Below are positions 47,926 through 59,308 of a stretch of 64,000 nucleotides of DNA, in pieces. Position numbers and translations under genes: made by a program. Numbering within the stretch: position 1 is the stretch's first letter; every line of letters begins with the position of its first letter. This DNA comes from Casuarina equisetifolia (taxonomy: Eukaryota > Streptophyta > Magnoliopsida > Fagales > Casuarinaceae). The stretch is taken from NCBI GenBank assembly GCA_028551475.1, contig CM052361.1, forward strand, positions 11,911,501 to 11,975,500, read 5' to 3'. Below the pieces are notes generated by a model. That model saw nothing but the letters and a program-made list of their open reading frames with translations. It was not told the origin of the DNA and searched no databases.

Positions 47926-48255
47926 ATGGTGGATACTCGTGAAAAACTCTTATGGGTGGCCTCTGTGCTTGCGGTGCTGTTGAGTATCGCCTTCTGCTCT
48001 ACAGAGGCTGCAAAACTTGCGCCATCCGAAAACCCACCCCTCTATGATACGCCATCGGCAACTAAGAAGCTCCAGAAGAACCCATCTGGGCCCTCTCAAC
48101 CACCCCCTCACTATGAGCAGCCCTTAGCGACTAAGAAGCTCCAGAAGAACCCATCTGGGCCTTCTCAGCCACCCCCTCACTATGAGCTGCCCTCAGCGAC
48201 TAAGAAGCTACAGCCGAACCCATTTGGGCCCTCTCAACCACCCCCGCACTATTAG
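47926..48255 (+). CDS. Small secreted proline-rich repeat protein, candidate peptide precursor
   Basis: 109 residues. Residues 1-29 form a typical signal peptide (charged start, hydrophobic core, cleavage near STEA-A). After a short spacer come three tandem 23-residue units (from 48058, 48127 and 48196) with the consensus ATKKLQKNPSGPSQPPPHYE. There is no cysteine in the mature part. The arrangement resembles precursors of secreted plant peptides; the SGPS core recalls the PIP/PIPL family, but the usual G.GH ending is replaced by PPPHY. The frame ends at a TAG exactly where the other units have GAG (Glu), and a further unit follows in frame. I do not recognise a named family, so function is unknown. 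An ordinary cell-wall proline-rich protein is the main alternative. Confidence 0.75.
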   Translation: MVDTREKLLWVASVLAVLLSIAFCSTEAAKLAPSENPPLYDTPSATKKLQKNPSGPSQPPPHYEQPLATKKLQKNPSGPSQPPPHYELPSATKKLQPNPFGPSQPPPHY

Positions 48256-48369
48256 CAGTGGAATCCGTATGCTCCCCCACCCCGTGATCTGCACCATGAG
48301 CTGCCCCCGGCGACTAAGAAGCTCCAGCCGAACCCTTCTGAGCCCTCTCAACTAGAACCCCACTATTAG
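48058..48369 (+). repeat. 69-bp coding tandem repeats (three units plus an outlying fourth)
   Basis: Units 48058-48126, 48127-48195 and 48196-48255 are adjacent, with a 69-bp period. A fourth, 48310-48369, follows after a 54-bp in-frame spacer and lies beyond the first stop codon; it reads ATKKLQPNPSEPSQLEPHY and then TAG. Units 1 and 2 are the closest to each other. Confidence 0.88.
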
Positions 48370-50240
48370 CCATGGGCTTCTCAGAGCCCAAACTTGTCAT
48401 CACGGAGGGCTATCCTAGAAGGTGACTGGGAGCCCACTCTACACTTAGTAGTGTAAACCAGCTCCTGTACAAACTGTAGATGCCAAGCACTACTCTGCTT
48501 TGGTCTTGAGCTGTAGTAGGTTATGTACAATCATCAAAGCTAAATAAAGCGTTTCCTGTTGATCCAAACTGCCTGAGAGCACGATAATAGAGTGCTAACT
48601 ATGATGAAACAATACAAATTTACATAGGCTTTTCATATGCGAAATTTCATCCTAAATCCCCAATGCTAGTTTCTTCCTCGAATTATGTCTAAATATGACG
48701 GGCCATCACTATGTGAAATCCAAGTATTTGCTCCAACCAACTGGCTTGAATTAACTTAACCATGTTTTATGAATTTCGATCTTCTTAAATAGCATAGCCA
48801 ATAAGTAAAATCTCTAAATACCTTGCATTTATTCCCCGGTAAAAAATAGTTGTTTTCTTTTTCCATACTCTTACCCCTCCACAGGAATTAATAACAACCC
48901 ATTATTTTAAGCCCGAATAATTAATTGTTCTACAGTCCAGGAAAACGTTTTCCAGGTCAAGCACGAACGTAAAAAAGGACAAAAGATAAGATTATGATTA
49001 TTGCGCCTGCTTACCACTATTAATAAAATTTGTTAAGGCGAAGGATATATTTATCCAAAGGAATATTCTTTTCAAGGACACAATCTTGCTGATTTGGTAA
49101 AAAGAAAATAAGTATTAATCTTAAGTATTTTTAAGTTAAATGAAAAGAGTATTTAGAATGTTTCAAATTCTCATCTTTTAAATAGAAATTTATTGGTAAT
49201 TTCACTTGAACTATTTAGTTAAGTAAATGGATGGGATATGGTCGAACATAAAACTTCTAAATCTTGGCAAAATGGCAACATTAAAATTAATGTTGTTCTT
49301 TTAAGATTTGAATATGAAAGATGAAATATTCTTAGTTGACTGCAACTAAAACGTAAGCAACAAAAATTAAATGCACATTGATTATCTAAGAATGTTTCAA
49401 TTTTATTAGAATGTGATAATTTGCTTTAAAATCTTTAAACATTAAGTGATAAAATTTCATTAGTTATAAGTTTAAGAATTCATCATTTCATAATAAATGT
49501 AGGACATTCAATCTCTAGCACTCCCTCTTACATGTTAACTAACAAAAGCATTGTAAAGCGAGGCCCATCTCTTAACTATAATATTATAGTAGAGTGTGAG
49601 AATATTTTCTAAAATTTGAAGACAATAAATATGAAAGCTTCATTGCTTATAAGCTCAAAGACTTATTATTTCATAATCAATGTAGACATCCACATATTCA
49701 ACAAATTCTACTAATAGTTGCTAAAGAAAACCAAAGTTTTTTCACAGTATTTGTACATAACAAATAGACATAGGATATACCAAAGGTTTAAGCCCATAAC
49801 ACCAATGAGATAAAAACATACAATATAAACGAAAATGCATAAATCCAGTCATGAATAACATCAATATTTAACATGTTTTAGAAAGGTGAAATTTTTTTAT
49901 TTATTATATATATAAATTCACTCTCTTCATAAACAGTAAATATAATTTTTTTAATTCCTACCTTTATACGCAAGTATAACACTTTAAACTGTTGGGGTTT
50001 ACCTCCAAAACTATTTGCTGATAAAAACTACACCTGCCGAAAGGAATATTATCCTGTGTGCATAAGAGAAAAAGAAAATAAGAAAATAAGAAAATAATTA
50101 TCAATCTCAATAATTTTCAAGGGGCAGTGTAAAACAGCATCCGCACGCAGTTCTCACACGCTTGAAGCCAAGATTTCGTTGGCCAGCGAGGCTACCAAAC
50201 CGCTACTGGGTAAGAAGGTATCGGTTCTCAGTTCAGCTGG
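48370..50240. other. Intergenic, AT-rich, with a spaced direct repeat
   Basis: The only structure I see is an imperfect direct repeat of about 47 bp (49459-49505 and 49641-49687), each ending CATAATCAATGTAG/CATAATAAATGTAG, 182 bp apart. This could be the remains of a very short LTR-type element. No gene recognised. Confidence 0.45.
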
Positions 50241-50258
50241 AGCCTTTCGATTAATATA

Positions 50259-50404
50259 AACGCATGCTGGCCGTAGGATGAGACGTTCCGTTCTGTGAAA
50301 ATAAATATCTGCACCAACTTTGTCTCTTTGGATGGAGAACCGTCGGATTCATACGAACGCATCCGGACCGTAGGAAGGGACGGTTCTTTCTATAAAACCG
50401 AGTA
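50259..50404 (+). promoter_or_regulatory. Duplicated promoter segment upstream of RS2Z gene
   Basis: An imperfect repeat of about 48 bp occurs twice, 97 bp apart (from 50259 and from 50356). Both copies begin AACGCAT and contain CCGTAGGA. The second copy ends in TATAAAA (50391-50397), a good TATA box; the first copy has GAAAATAAA at the corresponding place. The duplication may supply two core promoters. Confidence 0.5.
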
Positions 50405-50419
50405 TCCTCTCAAGGCCCG

Positions 50420-51712
50420 TTTACGTTCGGAAGCGCTAGGGTTAAGAGGTTCTTGTTTCGTCCCCATCGAAGGTACGAATTGTTAACTACTACATGCCTT
50501 GCTGGTTGATTAAGGTTCCTAAAATTGCTTTCCTCTTCTTCTTCTTCTTCTTCTTTCTCCCCATTTCTATTCAATTAAATTATTTATACCTCGGTATGCC
50601 TGGATGACAACGCGTGTTTCGCATGAAATATTAGGTGTGAAATTTATGCTTTTCTAGTTTTACCTCGTTTTCGAGGAGAATTTTGTGTGTAACCGAGTTT
50701 TTAAGCAATTGAATCTTATCTTTTGGACTGAGGATTTATTAATCCTGGTTTGTTTCGATGAATTTGATGTATTTATGTCTGTGTACATAGTTAAGTGCCT
50801 AGAAACTCAGGGATGTGATTTTGTTTCCGGTCATTTAAATCTTGATTTCGATGCTCGTGTAACAATGGTAAAAATCTCAGCTTGAGTTTTGAGCAAATTC
50901 GATTGGTGACAGTAGAGAGTTATACTATCCTTAACACGAGGGTCTTTTTCCCTCTTTGTGATCGTTTAGACAGAAATTTAAGTTTGTGGTCTTGAGTGCG
51001 TCCCTTTCTGTGAATTTGTTATTAGTTTGTGGTAGCGGAAAACATAATTTTTCCTAAACAGTTTGTCCCCAAATCCCCAAATCCCCATCAACCCATCACA
51101 AAACACACGATCACAGAAAAACAAAAAGGAACATCTTCTATGATATACATCAATATTCCCTTGTATCAGTTTGCTTTCGATTGATTAACTTTTACGGTTT
51201 GATAATATCTGTTCACCTATGCCATTTACTGAAATTCACTTACTGTGATTAGTTTTTGCGAAATGTTGAAATAGTAAACTATAAGTTGAGTTGTATCATT
51301 GTATTTATTGGGATTGTCTAAACTTAATAGCATGTCTTTCAATTGTAAGCTATTGCATCGTTGAACTTCAATACTGTTTTCAATTGAAGTGGCTTATTGT
51401 TTTATGTTGGTACCTGCCGTTGGCAACATTAAGGGAATGAAGATAATAATTGGACTTTCAGGGGTATCAAGTTGTCCATTCTTGGGCTAATATTTTATTG
51501 TTGCTGTCATTGTATGAGCTGTCTCCTCATTTTGATGGTGTTCGTATCTTTTCCTTCGTTGATTTTTTTTTTGTCCATTTAAAACTGTGTTTTAATTCTT
51601 TGAGGACTTCTGTGTTTTGTTTAAGCTCTTTTTAATAAATATTTCAGAATTTTTTTTGTTTATATTATTTGTGTTTGTTGTCATTGCTAACAGTATGATT
51701 TCCTTCCATTAG
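50420..51712 (+). other. Probable 5' UTR exon and long 5' UTR intron of RS2Z gene
   Basis: A leader exon seems to end at 50472 (AAG, then GTACGA). The intron would run to an acceptor at 51711-51712 (CCATTAG), eight bases before the ATG, or to 51691-51693. It contains a CTT-rich tract (50533-50555). Leader introns are common in SR genes; this one is inferred without transcript evidence. Confidence 0.5.
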
Positions 51713-51719
51713 TTTGAAA

Positions 51720-54461
51720 ATGCCTCGTTATGATGACCGATATGGTAGTAAGACACGATTGTATGTTGGCCGCTTGTCTTCCCGGACTCGTTCACGTGAT
51801 CTGGAACGCCTTTTCAGCAGATATGGCAGGTAATTGCATTTCCTAATGTGCTTATTTTTGTGGAATGAATCCTTAAAAATTAGTCTATTTTTGGGTTTAA
51901 TTTAGATTGTAATCTTGCCATTATTTTGGTAATGGTGCTAGTGGCATTGTTGGACTCAATCATCTTCTTATGTTAGTTGGACTATTTTATTTTTTTTAAC
52001 CTTCTCTTACCACAGAATGTGTTATCAAGGTGGTTGCCTTTTGGAAGTTTAAGGTTTATTATGTACTAGATGCTTGAAAGAAAAATGAATACTCCCATCT
52101 ATATGTCGTCCTTACTATCAGACGAGTCCTTAAATTGGAAAGAAATTTGTGTGAGATGTGGAGCATGTCTTAAATGTGTCGGAGAGTGTAGGTCTTTGCC
52201 AAGTTTGTTTTTGCGTTTGGATCACCTTTAGCTATTCATCATGTTCTGTGGGAACGATTTCCCCCAGGTATGTTGTAATTTAACTTGAATGATCTTGTTG
52301 AAGGTTTCTGGGGGTGTTTCCCTACCCAGGAGGTCTTTTGGTGGGAGGGTGGCCTTGGTGGCATTGGTGGAAATTCATGTCTAAGGAACTTGGCGATTCT
52401 TTCTGTTATGTTATAGCATGTTTTTATGCAAATGGCAACAATCTCAAACTGGTGTTTAGTACGTCTGTGAGGTGCCAAGTATCATACAGTTGAAGTAGTT
52501 AAGTAATGATGGCCTTACTGTTTCTGGCAACCATTTACGCAGAGTACGAGATGTGGATATGAAGCGTGACTATGCCTTTGTTGTAAGTTTTACTTTATTC
52601 CAATTTTTGTTTTTGGCAAGGTTCAAGTGGCTTGCTTGTATTTGCTTGTGAGAACTCAATGTATAAATTTCACAAAAATGGATGTTTCTCTGTACCTCGT
52701 GCTTTTCCTTCTTGTTAACAGGAATTTGGTGATCCCCGAGATGCTGATGATGCTCAGTATAGCTTAGATGGCCGAGATTTTGATGGAAGTCGTATTATTG
52801 TCGAGTTTGCAAAGGGGGTAAGCTCTTTGGACCTCATGATTCTAATGACTCAATTCAATTTTAGACCTGTAATTCATTTGTGCAATTATATATTATTGGT
52901 CTGCCTAGCCGTGGTGTCTGTTTACAGTACAAGCATAGACATCTAAACTGTTCTTGTCATAAAAAGACAAGCTGTCATACGTGGCCTTTTTTCGACATTA
53001 GTAGTACTTCGCGTTTAGAATGCAATTGGTGTTATTAGAGCTGGTTCCATGTATTTTACAAAGTCAATAATTCATTACCTGCATATTAAAGTTTCCATAT
53101 CTTATCTGTTTTAACTCCTGTCTCCCCCTCATGACTACTAGATGCCTTATTAGTTCATACTTCATATATAACTATAAATATCCTCATCTCCTGTGTGGAT
53201 TTTTAAAGCTATTAGCTGCTTTACTCCATGTGAAAATGCATAGATTATGTTCAGTTATATTAGCTTACGATTACAGAGTTACCATTTCAAGGTTTTATTT
53301 GCATTTTTATTACTGCTACCATTTTCGTTCTTATTTTCATTTTAGGCCCTACCGTCCATCATCTAAATGATTTTGCTCTCTTTTGTTGCTTTGATATGGA
53401 GCAGGGGCCACGTGGTTCCCGGGAATATTTAGGCAGAGGTCCGCCTCCTGGCTCTGGACGCTGCTTTAATTGTGGCATTGATGGCCACTGGGCCCGCGAT
53501 TGCAAGGCTGGAGACTGGAAGAACAAGTGTTATCGATGTGGAGAAAGAGGTCATATAGAAAAGAATTGCAAGAACAGTCCCAAGAAGCTGAGGTAAATTT
53601 TGTTGTGAAGACTTGATCACTTCATTACTTATGCTTGGTTATGTGTTCCTGGGTCAACTACTTATTGCAAAAACACGGCGCTTTACTGCATTCCATTTCT
53701 TATGCTCTCTACAGTAGGCGTGGAAGAAGTTATTCACTATCACCAGCTGGATCACTTTCCCCCCGTCGTGGCAGAAGCCGTAGTGGAAGTTATAGCCGAG
53801 GTCGCAGCTACAGGTGAGATAGGAGTGTTCATTTATTGATGTTCTTTGTTGAGGCTGTTTTAGTTGTTGGCTGTTTGGATTTTTCACATTCCCTTTTTAT
53901 TTTTGGTAGTGTTAAAGGGCTGCTGTCAATATTTGTTTTACTGTGATCTTTGAGTAGAAAATAAAGATTAATATTAGGGTGAAGATAAATGGGTGGATAA
54001 ACTGAAGGAAAATGATGAGGCTTGCGGTTTTCTACTTATTAACTTGATAATGCATTCTTGCCAGCCGGTCAAGATCCCCGGTAAGGAGAGAGAGAAGCCT
54101 TGAGCGTGAAGAGCGGTCAAGGAGCCCTCGTTACAGAAGCCCAGAGCCAAGGAAAAGTCCACCTATCTCAAAGAGAAGGGAACGCAGCCTAACACCTGAT
54201 GAAGGAAGCCCTCAGGAAGGACGCACCCCTTCTCCCAAAAATGGCAGATTGATTGCTGAGCAAGATGGGTCCAATTACAGTGACAGCCCTAGGAGAAGGA
54301 GCAGAAGTCCGTTCAGTCCTGAAAGAGAGTCTCCTGTTAATAGGAGCTATCCAAGTCCTGATAATGGCCCCGGCCGCAGTGCCAGCCCTAATGATGATAG
54401 GAGCCCTGTCGAGGAAGATGCTGACAACCATCGCTCTTTAAGAGACAGTCCATCACCATGA
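51720..54461 (+). CDS. RS2Z33: RS2Z-type SR splicing factor (RRM plus two zinc knuckles)
   Basis: A plant-specific SR protein that binds pre-mRNA and recruits the spliceosome in the nucleus. Exons are 51720-51829, 52543-52582, 52722-52817, 53405-53592, 53715-53813 and 54065-54461, giving 309 residues (known members about 280-290). The RRM spans about 12-80, with RNP2 LYVGRL (14-19) and RNP1 RDYAFVEF (45-52). Two CCHC knuckles follow: [14 protein letters not shown] (102-115) and [14 protein letters not shown] (124-137). An RS domain rich in RSRSP and SP dipeptides fills the C-terminal half, ending in an acidic SP-rich tail. The long introns around exon 2 and between exons 3 and 4 (587 bp) are where this family is often alternatively spliced, a known autoregulatory device. 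RS2Z32 and RS2Z33 cannot be told apart here. Confidence 0.95.
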
Positions 54462-55379
54462 TCACCTACCTTTAGAGAAGAAAGTTGAGGTCTCTCTGCA
54501 TATGTATACAACTATTTGTAGAAGAAATACCTGCCTTTTTAATTCATGTTTGTTTGAGACATTGATGGAACTTCGAACTAGGTAAAAACATATTTGGGAC
54601 TAGTGAGCAAGTTGGATTTATGGACAGAACTGTTTTTGTCATGTTCTAACAATCTTCTTCTTTCGTTGTCTTTTTTTTTTTTTTATTTTTTTTTTCTGCT
54701 TTTAAGGCCATGTGAATGATAACTTGAAGGACAATAGTAGCGGAGTGATTAATTAACTTTCCCATTCTGGAAATGCGAACTATTATTTGGTGGCTGAATC
54801 TTGTCATTCTAAACTATGGTCAATTGTTTGAAGCATCTGTTACGCAATCGAACGTGTCTGCAAAATGTTTGTTCCCCTGATTCGTTGGAGCATCTGTACG
54901 CTCTTATTATGAAGGAAAAAGAAGAGGATAAACATGAAATTCCGAGGGTTACAAGCGTTTCCTATCGCTTGATGGTTCACCAGGCTGTTGAATAGTAGGT
55001 TTGGTTTAGCCTCTTTCTCAGGGGTTGAAGATGCTTGCAGAAACTCCTGATGGTCCTCCACCTAGTAAAAATCTTCTCTTAATTCGCCAAAACTGTGTAA
55101 CTCTTATATTCCAGATCTTACTTTTACATGCATACGGAAAAATAATCAAGGAGGAGGAGAAAAAAAAAAGAAAGAAAAGTATACAAATTCGACTGAAATA
55201 TCGGGATGTCGAGTGATGAAACTAACAGTAGCGAACCTCAGCATCAGCGTATCCCAGCCCAGCTGAAAGCTTTTCTTAAACTAACAGACTATATAATCCA
55301 CTACACGTAGGCAAACAGAGACCTAACTGATGTTTCAACGACCACAGAGCAATTCCGTCCTCATCCGAAGGCCTGCATA
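54462..55379. other. Intergenic, 3' UTR of RS2Z gene and promoter of the next gene
   Basis: It contains a 39-base T-rich tract (about 54669-54694) and a purine tract at 55150-55180. Nothing else recognised. Confidence 0.55.
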
Positions 55380-56615
55380 ATGTCTCCCGCTCCGGCACTT
55401 TCCCTTTACAGCGCCGTGTGCTCGGTGCCACGTCAAGGTCAGAAGGGAGCGAGGACGAAAGCCGAAACAAAGCGAAGCCCGAGTAGTGTCGGCTTTGGCC
55501 GCCGCAAGAACGAGCCTTTGTGGCGGTGCGTGGAGGGCTGCGGGGCCTGCTGCAAACTAGACAAAGGTCCCTCCTTTCCCACCCCGGAAGAAATATTTAC
55601 TGATCCCCATGACATTGAGGTTCGTTGGTTTCGATTTTGGGATTTGATGCTCTTCATATGACTGAAAAAATGAACTCCAATTATTGATAGGAATGCTTCC
55701 GTGAATATTGATTGACTTGTTCCAGAATTCTAGTTCTCAGATACTGGATGAGTTATTTTGTTCAAGAAAGAATTCGTACTGACTTTTTATTGAACATCAT
55801 TCATTTCTTCGTTCCCTGTTATTGTCGATTGAGATTCTGCACTGTGCCTTCCAATTTCCCTTTTAACTGCATTAAGTCAAACTATTAGACCATTCCCCTT
55901 TTCTTTTAATGATGTAAGAATTTCACGTTATTGTTCAAGCAGAGAGCCAAGTGTTCCAACACGACCAAATGTTGCTGTTAAGTATGCTGGACCAGTCTCC
56001 AGTGTGCATAACGCCTCCTTGCGATCTCATTAAGAAGCATGCATCTTAGTCTGATTGTTTTATCATGTCCAAGAGGTCCAAATCTGATGAATTTTCTTTT
56101 GTCTTTGGTACTAATGTTTGTAAACATCAGCTCTATCGAAGCTTGATAGGTCCCGATGGATGGTGTTTGCACTTCGATAAAAGCACACGAACGTGCTCCA
56201 TTTACAATGGTAAGCATCTTCTTCATGGTCGAGACCTGAAGCTTCTGTCCTTGAACACTAACTCTTTTATGGACTTCCATATTCCCTTTTTCCCGTTGCA
56301 GATCGTCCATACTTTTGTCGTGTGGAGCCAGATGTGTTCCAATCGTTGTATGGAGTTACCAAGAAGAAATTTAACAGAGAGGCTTGCAGGTTTTCAAATA
56401 ATCTCCTTCTCATCCATTAAGCATTGTGGGAACTGATATTACCTGTCGTACATAAATAACACCATGAACCTCCATTTGTTTTGGCTGATGCTACAGCCTT
56501 CCTAATTTGTGTTGGATGCAGTTTTTGTAGAGACACCATCAAAGAAATTTATGGTTCCCATTCAAAGGAGTTGAATAACTTCAACCAATCAATTAAGAGC
56601 TCTGGTTCTAGTTAG
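55380..56615 (+). CDS. YkgJ-type CxxxCxxCC zinc/iron-chelating domain protein
   Basis: Four exons (55380-55619, 56131-56209, 56302-56389, 56522-56615) encode 166 residues. The motif CVEGCGACC (Cys50, 54, 57, 58) is followed by KLDKGPSFPTPEEIF, then GWCLHFDKSTRTCSIY, RPYFCRVEP and a final EACSFCRDTI. The eight or so cysteines are the presumed metal ligands of the YkgJ (UPF0153/FliB-related) domain. Function is unknown in plants. The basic, Ser/Arg/Lys-rich first 45 residues could be a plastid or mitochondrial targeting peptide. All four exon junctions keep phase (0, 1, 2), which supports the model. The short predicted introns and ordinary flanks suggest a normal single-copy gene. Confidence 0.88.
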
Positions 56616-57939
56616 AAAATTTTGCACTTCACTGCACAAAATGCCTAAAGGTAACACTGCTCCACTTCTCTCTTCCTTGTGGAGAATTATTAGACTTTAT
56701 GTAACAGAGCTCGAGTTCTATGTAATGGGACTTCTTGTCTCAGGTGATGGATCAATATAATTTTCTGTAGCAGGGTTAGAACATCCGGGTCCCCTCTGAC
56801 AAAGAAAGGCTTGCAGTCAAGAAAAAAAAAATGCAGAAGGGTTTTAATGCTCCAATCAAAACTTTTGAGGGGGTATCATGAAAAAAGCTCATGGAGCTAT
56901 ACTTTTCATCCTGTAGGTTTCCTTAATGGAGTATCGAAAACATTGATATCATTTGCACTTGCTCAATCTCATGATTCGTTGGTAGTAAATAGCTGAAAGA
57001 GAGCTATGGTAAGAACATGAGAAAAGGCTTTAAAAAGTGATATATTTGAATTGTTTCATCTCTCCCTAATCTTTAGGGCTCTAGCTATCTTCAAAACAGT
57101 TAAAGGTAAAAGATTTTTTCTTTTAATGTTTACTTTAATCCTTACTTAAGAAAAAAAAATGATTGATTTGGCATGTTTTTCAATTTTTATATGAACGAAC
57201 GAAAACAGGCTAAATATACCATATAAAAAGAGAACATTAAAAGAAAATCAAAAGAAAACACAAGAAAGAATATGTTAAAGATAGTTGAATGCTTCTCCAT
57301 CTTCATCTTAAGGGTGGTTAATTTTCAAACAACTGTTTCAAGCTTGATGTTTGTGTAAATTACTTTCAGCCTTTTTGTTTATTTGTTGGGGGAACTCGTT
57401 TTCAGTTGTTTATTACAAAGGAAAATCCCAGATTAAGCGAAAAGCAGGAGATTCCAATGCCAGTGTCATATCCAATCCGATAAGACTGTTATCCGAGAAG
57501 AAAAAGCGGCAAATAATACATATAATCCACAAGTTTCATGATGCATTTTTCATTCATGGAGACATCTAGTAGTGGTATCCTGGAAGGACTGTAATGCCGA
57601 AAGCGGAAGCCTTTTCCAGAGGAGTGGAAGCTGGTATTTTGTTCTCGGCAACCTCTTTAAAGGTGGCAACCCTTTTTCTGATGCCAATTCTCTCGCTGCT
57701 TTTCTTCCCAAAAAAGATTCGATTCGCAGAGCATCACTGGTGTTATGGCGGCGGCCGAAACAATGCTCATATTCATGGAAGAGAGTTCTGAAGGAATGGA
57801 ATATCTACTTTCCCGATGCAGAAAGTGGATTCCCTCTCCTAGCTTTAAGTGATTTTGACGATCCTTTGCTTTCCCCAGCTCTATAATACGTTCTCATTAG
57901 AAAGAACATTTCAATGAAGGGAACGCTTCGGCACTGAGT
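56616..57939. other. Intergenic stretch with weak open frames
   Basis: Frames at 57351-57569 and 57572-57886 (72 and 104 codons, both plus) have no recognisable domain and lie out of frame with the gene that follows. They may be leader sequence of that gene or chance. Poly-A runs flank the left part. Confidence 0.45.
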
Positions 57940-58608
57940 TTGACGAAGAGTTGGAATGTTTATACATTTGCAATGACCAGCTCCGGTTACGATATGGTTG
58001 ACCCAGAACTCGAAGACTATCGCCTTGCTTTGTTCGGAGGTAGTTCTAGAATCTCTGGCAATTCTGAAGATCTCTATCGGTGTCCTGTTTTCAACCCCGA
58101 TGCTCCTTTGCAAGAGGGAATTCGTGGTCTCTTTTCTTCACTGTACGGGACAGGAGAGGTTGATTTCGGAAGCAGACCCTGGGAAGAGAACGGACCAACC
58201 GAGGAGGCTTATGAGGGAGAGCAGCTGGCTTACGACGACGACTGGGATTGGCCCAGTTGCTTTAGCTACTGCGAGAGAGAAAATCTTCTCTCCCTTGAGG
58301 ATGACATTCAGGAAATTGGACGTGGCAATAACTTAGGGAAGATGGAAGACTATGACTACTTTCGTGGCGAGGAACAGCATAACAAATCTATCAGTTATCA
58401 CGTGGACGGAGAAAACCAGTCTGTTTGTGATTATAATCCTTGGGGTACGTATGGAGGAGGGGCAGAGCCTGATGGTCCCGGTAGGCAAGAGCACAGACTT
58501 CCCTACGGCTACAACCTAGATGATCTGAGACTTTTCGAAGGCATCTTTGGCTACTGGCCTTGCCTATTTCGGGAAAAGCCTAATGGCAATTGGTCCGAAG
58601 AAAACTAG
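57940..58608 (+). CDS. Acidic protein of unknown function
   Basis: A 222-codon intronless frame. The second Met (57973, MTSSGYDMVDPELEDY) is the likelier start, giving 211 residues, since the 11 codons before it are less polar and unlike the rest. The product is strongly acidic (runs such as DDDWDW, EDDIQE, MEDYDY), rich in Gly, Tyr and Trp, with few Lys. No signal peptide, membrane helix or coiled coil is evident. The C-terminus is more ordered: LPYGYNLDDLRLFEGIFGYWPCLF. Codon usage and base composition fit a real coding exon and the frame is free of stops over 670 bp. No family is recognised; a partial gene with missed upstream exons is possible. Confidence 0.65.
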   Translation: MTKSWNVYTFAMTSSGYDMVDPELEDYRLALFGGSSRISGNSEDLYRCPVFNPDAPLQEGIRGLFSSLYGTGEVDFGSRPWEENGPTEEAYEGEQLAYDDDWDWPSCFSYCERENLLSLEDDIQEIGRGNNLGKMEDYDYFRGEEQHNKSISYHVDGENQSVCDYNPWGTYGGGAEPDGPGRQEHRLPYGYNLDDLRLFEGIFGYWPCLFREKPNGNWSEEN

Positions 58609-59308
58609 GCAGCAATGCTGATATTTTCTCTGAAACTGTGGACACAGCTAGCATAAGAGGTCAAGTTTCTAGTAATAAGCAGTCCAACTATTCTACATTG
58701 TCTGCCATTTTCTTCCCTGTTTGTTTCCTCTCTACGTCAATGTTACAAGCATGACCAAGTCAGTATGTGGTTAAATAACATAAAGAAAGAGATCAATTTG
58801 AGTGAAGGAATCGTGGAGTACAATAAATTGGGCACCAAAGTTAATTGTCAATCATTCCATTATCTATTACACGCCCTCAAGCAGGACTGATTTCGATTTT
58901 TCTTACCCTGAAAAGATGTATAGGATTTTACAAGCGCTGCTGAATCAATAAGTTCACAACGAAGATCTGTTTCCCGATTATGTACATTCTGCTATAAGTT
59001 GCATTCCACCCATTGGTTCGGCTAGGCATGACTTGAACCTTTCTTATCGATTCAAAGTTTGGCATGCTTATGAGAGATACAACCCACATACCACCCACCA
59101 CCAGAATGCAACAAGGCTCCTGAGAACATGCTTCGTGGCAACAATGGAATGATTCTCCCACTCTAGACTAAACTTTTTTTTTTTTTTCCCTCATTTACAA
59201 CATAAGTTGCACTCTAAGTCCACAGTTTTTTTTTGTTTTTTTCTTTCCTACTCAAAACTCGTGTATGATCAACCCGCTGCACAAAGGGTAACCAAGGTGT
59301 ATTATTCA
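58609..59308. other. Convergent 3' spacer
   Basis: This lies between the 3' ends of the unknown acidic gene (+) and the membrane protein gene (-). It contains T-rich tracts at 59170-59188 and 59226-59243. No gene seen. Confidence 0.6.

Noticed and set aside
57572..57886. 104-codon frame just before the acidic unknown gene
   Set aside because: It is out of frame with that gene, no splice pair joins them convincingly, and it has no domain. Kept only as a note in the gap entry.
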